A DNA stretch of 64,000 bases. Source: Blastomussa wellsi (lineage: Eukaryota > Cnidaria > Anthozoa > Scleractinia > Plerogyridae). Position numbers and translations under genes: made by a program. Every line of letters begins with the position of its first letter. Within the stretch, counting starts at the first letter, position 1. The stretch covers positions 14,285,816 through 14,349,815 of the forward strand of contig OX393569.1 in assembly GCA_947652115.1 (NCBI GenBank). The letters run 5' to 3'. Shown piece by piece: positions 57,328 through 64,000 of this stretch. The notes under the pieces were generated by a model, which did no database searches, had not been told where the DNA came from, and saw only the letters and a program-made list of their open reading frames with translations.

Positions 57328-60300
57328 ATGGAGGATCGTGACTGGTTCGTCCTCGGAGTCGACATAGGAACAACCTCGATCAAAGTATCCTTATTGCGAA
57401 ATAACACTAGAGATGTTATTGAAAGTTTTAGATGTGAAACAGGAGCGAATATTTCTGGTAAGGAACTAAACTTTGCAGAGCAAGATGTGGCAAAAATTCT
57501 TGCTTGTTTACAGCATGCTTTTGGTCAGCTGTCGTCGAATTTTCTGGCCAGAGTTTGCCGTATTGGGATATGCGGACAAATGCATGGATGTGTGATGTGG
57601 AAAGGACAATCTTGCGTGACAAGTAGCACATCAGAAGTTCACGAACACTTTAAATCGAGCGACAGTGTTTCTCATTTAATTACTTGGGAGGACAGAAGAT
57701 GCACCAATGAATTTTTGGCGACGCTTCCAGTTCCTGGTACAAGCACCAATGTTGCTATTTCCACAGGATTTGGATGTGCTAGTCTTTTCTGGCTTCAAAG
57801 AAACCTTCCTAGCCTTTTGGAACGTTTTGATTGTGCTGGAACCGTAATGGATTTTATTGTGTGCGTCTTGTGTCAAATGCAAAAGCCGTGTATGTCTGTA
57901 CATAATGCTGTCAGCTGGGGATACTTTGATGTTCATAACATGACATGGGAGCTGGAGATGTGAGTTTTCTTGCACCTGCCTTGAACATTTGAGCTTCTCC
58001 AAACAATTCTAAATGATCATTCAGTATTGTTTTTTAAATTAATTTACTACAGAATCATGCAATTTCAAATGCATTACAATAATGAGGTACTGCTAAGCGA
58101 AGGTGGGTAGACTACTTGGTCAGGTTCAATTGAGAGAAGTGGGGGTGGGGAGGCCTTGACATTTTTTGTGGTGAAAATGTTCTTTGAATGCCTATTCTTT
58201 TCCCAAAAGCAAAATTTCAATTTTCCCCACCAAATCAAGACTGCACAGTTGCATTAGTCACAGATGAAGATAACCCTGTGACTTACATGTAATGCAAGCC
58301 AGTACAATGTAACAGGTACATCTAAAGATTCCCTTTTATCAGGCCATGCCAAGATCAAATTAATCCAAAACTTAATGATGACCTTAAAAGGAAACATCCA
58401 CCTTTTTGAAAAATTGACCTTAAATTGTTTGTAAATAGTGCCCAAATTTAAATTTTACCGGACAAAGGATAAAATGATTTAATAGCAACAAACAATGGAA
58501 AAGATTACAGGGTCACAATAACTGGCCAAGTTTTGTATGGGAATGGTTTAAAATTCTGATGTTGTAAACCTTTTGTTATATATACAATAGAACCCCACTA
58601 ACTCGACCTTAATCCAATTTCACCTGGATTTTACACTATTGTTTCAGTCATTTACTATCAGTTAACTCTAACTCCCTGCTAACTTGAACTAATTTTGCTT
58701 TCACTTGGCTATTATTTGACCTGATAACTGGAACTTTAAGTTAAAAAAATGTTGGTCAGTGAACCTCGGTGTCAGAGCGCAGCTTTTTGACATGTCTAAA
58801 TCTTAAATCTTTATTGATAGCAACGTGATTTATATAACTGGGTGGGAGAGGCTTTTCGAGTGAAGTCTCTGGTTTCGGTAACAATGATCTATTGACACGG
58901 CAGTTTCATTTTGCTTACAAAATTGACTCGTTTCTTGAATGAATACAGTACCTGTCCTTATTACCCATTAACATAATATTTGAAATTCAACACCTACCCT
59001 GATAATTCGAACCCCCTCTAATTCAAACTTTTTTTGGTTTCCCTTGGGAGTTCGTGTTAGCGGGTTTTTACTGTATATTATATGTTTTTTTTCCAGTTCT
59101 TAATATTGGTACTTCCTGTCAACTAGCTATTGTTATTCCTGAGGGTGCCTGTGCGGAAGAATCTCCAAGCCAAGCCGCAAACATTAAATTTGAAGCAGTA
59201 CAAATCCTTCCATTTTTTCAAGGAAGAAAGGTTATTTCAGCTGCATCACTTTCAGGTATTCAGATTTTTGAATCTGGCTGTTAATTAAAATTACCACGCA
59301 GCCATTAACCCATTGGCATCCAGAGATTTTTGGAAAAAGCACTTTTTGGACATTTGCGACATTTTATAGTCACTCAGTTATGAGTTACACTTGTTAATCT
59401 GCTCCCAACTACTGTAAACGTCATTTGCAACAAGAAAACATGTCTGTCTTTCCACAAATCAAGACATTTTATGACACTTTTGCTTGGGCATGAGCAAAAG
59501 GCAAAGTTAGAAGTTTTGGGTTTAAAAAGTGTCCTACATCAAGAGAATAATATTTAGCATGGATTGCAGGGACGATACAAAGTTCTCCTAGGTATAAATG
59601 TGTACTGTGTCTTTACGTTTTACCTAATAACACTCAAATTATTTTCTGATCGGTAATTGACCTACTATTGTTCGAATGCTCTTTCTAGTGATGGGCTTAA
59701 TATTGATTTTAAACATTTGTTCCCAGTCCCAGCTCATTTAGAACATGACTAATAGAAACAATATCTTTGGGGTTATAGAAGCATAGGTTGAACCCAACTG
59801 TAAATGTATCATAGTTTACTGATGAAAGAGTTTTGCAATTCTCACAGGAAAAATGCTATTTTTCCTATCATGCAAAACCTCTACAGCAGCTACATCTATG
59901 TACAGTTGTTGGCCCTTCGATGGGAAGAGAACTAAAATATCCAAATTTATGGTTATGCAGCCTTCAGTAAATCAAGTATTTAATATGTTATTGTTCTTAA
60001 CATGTTTTTGCTGCCTATGTCAAGATGTTGACATCATGGATGGAGGATCTCGGCATAAAGGAAAGCATTCCATCTACAGATGAAATTTATCAAAGAATAT
60101 TACACTGCGCTGATAAAAAGGGTTCAACATCACTTAAAGTGAATCCTACTTTGTGGGGAGAAAGGCACATTCCAGGTCAAAGAGGACATGTGTGCAATAT
60201 CACATCAGACAATCTCTCACTTGGTGATGTTGGAGTGGCCCTTTGTCGAGGACTTGTGGAGAATGTACAGGAGATGATGCCAAGGGAATTTCTGCTCTTG

Positions 60301-60459
60301 CATGGTGTGCAAAGGATTGTAGGTACTGGAAGTGCTCTGATAAGGAATCAGGCTCTCCAAAAACAAGTTAAACAGGTTTTCGGATTGCCACTGGTGCTGA
60401 GTGAAAATGCAGATGCATCAACAGGAGCTGCATTGGCTGTTATTGCAGAGAGAAATTAA
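57328..60459 (+). CDS. SHPK: Sedoheptulokinase (carbohydrate kinase-like), gene model incomplete
   Basis: SHPK is a cytosolic FGGY-family kinase that phosphorylates sedoheptulose and so feeds the pentose phosphate pathway. The visible exons are 57328-57959, 59097-59255 and 60025-60459 (about 408 codons; the family is near 470-480). Motifs include GVDIGTTSIK near the N terminus, GICGQMHGCVMW, VLNIGTSCQLA, PTLWGERHIPGQ and the C-terminal ASTGAALAV. Exon 1 ends after two codon bases but the 59097 exon needs one, so an exon of about 55 codons, covering the ATP-site region before VLNIGTS, is missing from view. A second break lies before 60025: the frame VFAAYVKMLTSW looks homologous upstream of the likely acceptor, but a TAA at 59998-60000 and the lack of an AG block it. 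The gene is thus either mis-assembled, unusually spliced or decayed. Confidence 0.85.
58581..59077. mobile_element. pogo-like MITE in the SHPK intron
   Basis: The left end TATACAATAGAACCCC with 'actaactcga' and the right end 'gagttcgtgttagcgggt' with 'ttttactgtata' are inverted repeats of about 30 bp with TA at the edges, as in Tc1/mariner-pogo elements. Internal short repeats of the 'aactcgaac' type are spread through it. Its right end is only 19 bp from the next SHPK exon. Confidence 0.75.
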
Positions 60460-60523
60460 TGTGAGATATTTCACCTTGGATAGCCACCTTTCCAATCAAT
60501 TAAATTTAATATCTATTTTATGT

Positions 60524-63500
60524 TCATCTGTTGTCGCTGCCTTGCTTTGTCGTAATCCATTGTCTGTATGCCTCATAAACAATAACGGTTCCAGCCATTG
60601 CTGCACTTATACTGTCAAGTGTGTTTGCCATGGGTACATGAACAAGTTGTCCACCATACTGACGTGCCAAAGTCTTAACAGTTTCTCCAAGACCTGTGGT
60701 TTCACCTCCAATAACTAGAACACTGGGTCCTAGAGTCCAGTCCACTTGGAAATATTTCACTGATGGAGCATTTTGCTCAACTGATGGAAATAACAAAACA
60801 CATGAGAATTAAAAAAATATTAACACATATTTAAATTCAATTTATTGGCTCTACTTCAGATGATATCTTACAATGCCTTTGAATAATGTGTGAACTCTGC
60901 TCAATCAACAGTTACTTTTTTCACTACTGTCACAGTCAGTCATTTTAGTGTTTCACCTGTGGGTTTTGATTGGAAGACTTCAATTGATTTTGCTTGATTT
61001 TCATGGTTTGTTGATTGTAATTGTAATTAGGATTAATAGCAGTGAAAAATGCAATTTGTTAGTACGTTTGGTTTTGAGTTCACCTATTATGAAAAGGTTC
61101 TGTTAGAGTCCCTCAAAGTTCAAAAGTGTCTTGATGTTTGATGGTTTTTGATGCATCTAAAAATATTAATAATGTATCTTCTATTCTAATTATCCTTATG
61201 ATCATGATGAGGTTTCCCTGATAGATTCATAACTCAGATTGGAGCAAACTTTTTCATTTTCACAAACGACGACAATGTACCTGTACCTAGTGTGCTACTA
61301 AATCTGAACTGTACACATATCGTGAAAGTATGTTGATCTTACTAGGGATGTTGTTGTCTGCAAGAAATATCCTGTTGTCTTTTATAAGCAGCTCAATCTC
61401 TTCCCAGCGCAAGTTGTAATGAATTGGAACATAGAAGTGTCCACCAGCAGCACATCGTAGCACTTTTGGTTCCCACACATCAACACATCCAGTTGAGGTT
61501 ATAAATGACTGACATCCAGCTGCCGCACAAATCCGCACTAATGTACCTAGACAGTATATCAATATCGTCATCATTGTTGTCATCATCCACATCATCATCA
61601 TCATCATCATCATCTTTATCATCTAGTTAATTTTACTAGTAGTTATAGCAAGATAGTCAGTAAGCAGGCTTTTTGATGCCACATGATGACCATGAGCTTA
61701 TTTTAATTAGCACATTAGGTGCCCTGCCCCTTGTTACATAGGTGAACAGGCACCTTAAGACTTGGGGGGAGTGGGGTGGGTGGGGCTGTACCCTCCCTAC
61801 CCAAATAAATGACACAATTTTTGAATGTATTAATTAGCATTAAACCCATAAACAAGCACCCAAAAATTGCTATTGCTGTTGCCAAATTCTGAGCATTTTG
61901 CCAGAAAGATGTCAACAATTAATTTTTCTAAACTGAGGGGACTGCAGCCACCCCTCTCCCCCCTAGTTATTCAAAGTTTGGATATGCACTCTTCACAGAA
62001 TAAATCACTATCCAATGAATAAGTGCTGAAAAAATAGCATTGTGATTTATCCAGTGGATAGCATTATCCATCTTTTGAACAACCAGTGCTCTAGATGGAC
62101 AGATAGATACCATGAGAATGAAGTGTCTTACCCAAGAAAACAACACTGCTAATGACCATGATAGAGGGCTTGACCAGTTGATCTGGAGTCAAATAAAGCC
62201 CACTCACCATTTGTACCATCACTCTTGAAAACATTGAAACCTTCAATTCATGTATGCTAAACTAAGCTTGTGCTGCATGCATGTACAGTCAATATAATGT
62301 CTATTTTGCAGTACAATATAACAATGTGATGATGCGATCATACCTAAGTTTGTTGGATCTTTCAGTCCATCACATAGCACTGTCAGGGGATTCTGGAGTG
62401 GGGTTTTGTTCTTTAATTCTCCTCCTTCCCCTTGTCTTGGACGTTTAAACATTCCAATAATACCAGGCGGTGTAATGGCATTTGATAAAGTTTCCATTGT
62501 CCTTTTGCTTACTTGTGCAAGGCAGTTATTTGGCAAATTGGAAGTATCAATATGATCCAACAGTCCTGGGTCACTGTAGAATATACTTAGTACCTTAGCT
62601 TTTGCCATTAGTGCCTCTTGTATAAGACGCCATCCCTCTAGAATGATGCGGTTATGTTTTTCTCTGTGTTTTCTTTTATTTAGGGATGCTGCCATTCTGT
62701 GGAGAAGGAAAAAATGCACTAAAGCCTGGGTCAAACACTGTACGTGTACTTCACATGAGCCAAACCTTATGACAGTTTGGGTCAACTAAAATAATTGCGA
62801 ACACCTGTTTGAGTCAAACGTTGAATAGTTATCATGACACCTAAAGGGGGATGCAGGCCTTTTTAGTGTATTTTTTTCTTTCCACCATTTCCCCTGATGA
62901 CATCCTTCGAGCAAGGCTCAAAATACACAAAGAACTTTCCAGCCTTCCAACCAGGAGTCTTGTCATTTTCTTCGGAAATTGAACATTTGTTAGACATTGG
63001 AAATTTGCAATGAAGACAACATTGCTTGGTCGTAGTCAAACAGGACATACAAGAATCTTCATCTTCACAGCTGACATCTGCACAACTTGCACGAAAGGCA
63101 GCCATGTTGGAAAGAGCCGAGATCAAGGCTGATTCTGGCTGATTCATACACTAACATGTTTGGTTAGAGTCTTGAAGATTGGCATTTGACCCAAAGTCGT
63201 TCATCAGGCGTTATTCATGACTAACCAGCCATGAGCAGGGGCGGATTTAGGGGGAGGGTGCAGGGGGTGCGCACCCCTCCCTGAGATGACCTGCGACTAA
63301 TATAACTAGTATTCTGCTTACGTCACCCATCAATTATGAATTCCTTAGTGGTGCACCCCCTCCTGAGAAAAATCCTGGATCCGCCCCTGATGAGGGTCAA
63401 CTCAGCCGATCCAAATACAATCAGTCAAATTTAATTGGGTAAAATGCCAAACTTCACATGAGCCTAATTGCCTGAATTGGGTTTCGGCTCACGTGAAGTA

Positions 63501-63996
63501 CGGCGTTTGACCCGGGCCTAAGGTTACTATTTATAATTAATACTGTTTTAATTGGAGACAGTTCAAAAATTCATACAAACAGCTGCCATGTGAGAGAGTA
63601 CAATAGATAATCATCCAGATGTATTATATTGACGTGAAACCCTCCAGTTGGCAAAGATTCATGCTATCTCAAGAGAGAGGGATACTCCCTTTTTTATCCA
63701 GTACCCCATGTAGACGACATGGCAGCGCTTTAATCTTTTGGCCTTCGTTGGGGCGTGGGTTGAAGATCGTCATTTTATGGAGTAATTTTGGGAATATTTT
63801 ATGGATAGTACGAAAAACTTTCTGATTACCTGAGTCGCGGTGTACCAGTCTCGATAATCGCGTTATCTGTTTCATTGTGGCTTCTCTCTGGCCTACTAGG
63901 CTTTTGCGTTTGACCAACTTGAGTTGTCTCAGAAGAAAATCTCACCACTATTCGCGCTTGTTTTACCAGATTAAACCTGTGAATCAACACATGCAT
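60524..63996 (-). CDS. MRM3: Mitochondrial rRNA 2'-O-methyltransferase, MRM3-like (326 aa, four exons)
   Basis: MRM3 is a SPOUT-fold enzyme that 2'-O-methylates the large mitochondrial rRNA using SAM. Exons 63996-63830, 62696-62344, 61546-61343 and 60780-60524 join in phase to 981 nt. The first exon starts at an ATG four bases inside the right edge and encodes a basic, Arg-rich leader with VVRFSSE, typical of a mitochondrial presequence. The substrate-binding domain follows (RIILEGWRLIQEAL), then SPOUT motif 1 (NLGTLVRICAAAGC), the MRM3-typical GCVDVWEPKVLR, motif 2 (VLVIGGETTGLG) and motif 3 (PMANTLDSISAAMAG). MRM1 is the main alternative, but the VWEPKVLR segment favours MRM3. At 326 residues it is shorter than vertebrate forms. 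Its 3' end lies 64 bp from the convergent SHPK stop, so the 3' UTRs probably overlap. Confidence 0.92.
61572..61625. repeat. (ATC)n microsatellite in an MRM3 intron
   Basis: Imperfect CATCAT repeats over about 50 bp. The methionine-rich frame on the opposite strand is an artefact. Confidence 0.95.
62863..63147 (-). CDS. Small cysteine-rich frame inside the Harbinger-like element (94 aa)
   Basis: I do not recognise it. The peptide has clustered cysteines (SCADVSCEDEDSCMSC, then QCCLHCKFP) that could coordinate metal, followed by a K/G-rich end. It lies wholly within a DNA element in an intron, so it is either an element-encoded zinc-binding protein or a captured exon. There is no evidence of expression. 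Confidence 0.35.
   Translation of the reverse strand: MNQPESALISALSNMAAFRASCADVSCEDEDSCMSCLTTTKQCCLHCKFPMSNKCSISEENDKTPGWKAGKFFVYFEPCSKDVIRGNGGKKKIH
63236..63389. mobile_element. CAGGGGCGG-ended MITE, copy 3, with TSD
   Basis: It starts CAGGGGCGGATTTAGGGG and ends GGATCCGCCCCTG. Direct 5-bp flanks ATGAG (63231-63235 and 63390-63394) look like a target duplication. It is nested in the Harbinger-like element and is the best-preserved of three copies in the window. Confidence 0.9.
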
Positions 63997-64000
63997 TGCA

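Larger units (their letters stand above)
62723..63518. mobile_element. Harbinger-like DNA element in MRM3 intron 1
   Basis: Ends AGCCTGGGTCAAAC and GTTTGACCCGGGCC are inverted repeats (12 of 14), with further inner matches ('tacttcacatgagcc' and 'ggctcacgtgaagta'). The flanks are TAA on both sides (62720-62722 and 63519-63521), the 3-bp duplication typical of PIF/Harbinger. It contains a small cysteine-rich frame and a later nested MITE. No DDE transposase is present. Confidence 0.8.

Noticed and set aside
63669..63917. A minus-strand frame beginning with a basic MVKRKS peptide as the MRM3 start
   Set aside because: Another frame from ATG 63996 gives a mitochondrial-type leader and joins in phase to the next exon through a proper donor.

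Overview
The window looks like nuclear DNA of an animal, most likely an anthozoan cnidarian such as a coral or sea anemone. It is AT-rich, its genes have spliced GT-AG introns and animal metabolic products, and it carries a dense animal mobilome: a Ty3/gypsy element, Penelope-like and LINE fragments, hAT, pogo and Harbinger-like elements, and many foldback MITEs. The taxonomic call is inference. There is a 200-base N gap at 24392-24591.

Left flank (1-11033): the 3' eight exons of mevalonate kinase (+), facing the 3' end of a three-exon flavin-containing monooxygenase (FMO1, -). Positions 11034-17151 hold no gene, only a LINE remnant, MITEs and a 120-160 bp tandem array.

Centre (17152-44356): the most unusual part. 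A two-gene module of unrecognised helical proteins is present twice, about 16 kb apart, each time divergently arranged. The minus-strand member (A) is a coiled coil / hydrophobic Gly-rich segment / coiled coil protein of about 340 residues. The plus-strand member (B) is a helical protein of about 708 residues, also with a short hydrophobic segment between helices. A1 and B1 look intact. A2 has a longer glycine zipper and an unclear start. B2 is broken by a deletion, frameshifts, stops and a MITE with a 9-bp target duplication, yet its 3' 371 codons remain open and nearly identical to B1, which suggests gene conversion. The two-component helix-hydrophobic-helix layout recalls alpha-pore-forming or ApoL-like proteins, but this is a hypothesis from architecture only.

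Right flank (47726-64000): a second FMO (FMO2, -) with the same exon layout as FMO1. Its first intron holds a young gypsy element with 170-bp LTRs, itself split by an 870-bp DNA element. Head-to-head with FMO2, 143 bp away, is sedoheptulokinase (+), whose visible exons do not join in phase. Sedoheptulokinase ends 64 bp from the convergent mitochondrial rRNA methyltransferase MRM3 (-), whose complete 326-residue coding sequence can be assembled from four exons; its first intron holds a nested pair of DNA elements.

The conserved genes are unrelated housekeeping and metabolic genes (isoprenoid synthesis, N/S-oxygenation, pentose phosphate entry, mitoribosome methylation) and flank the lineage-specific A/B module.
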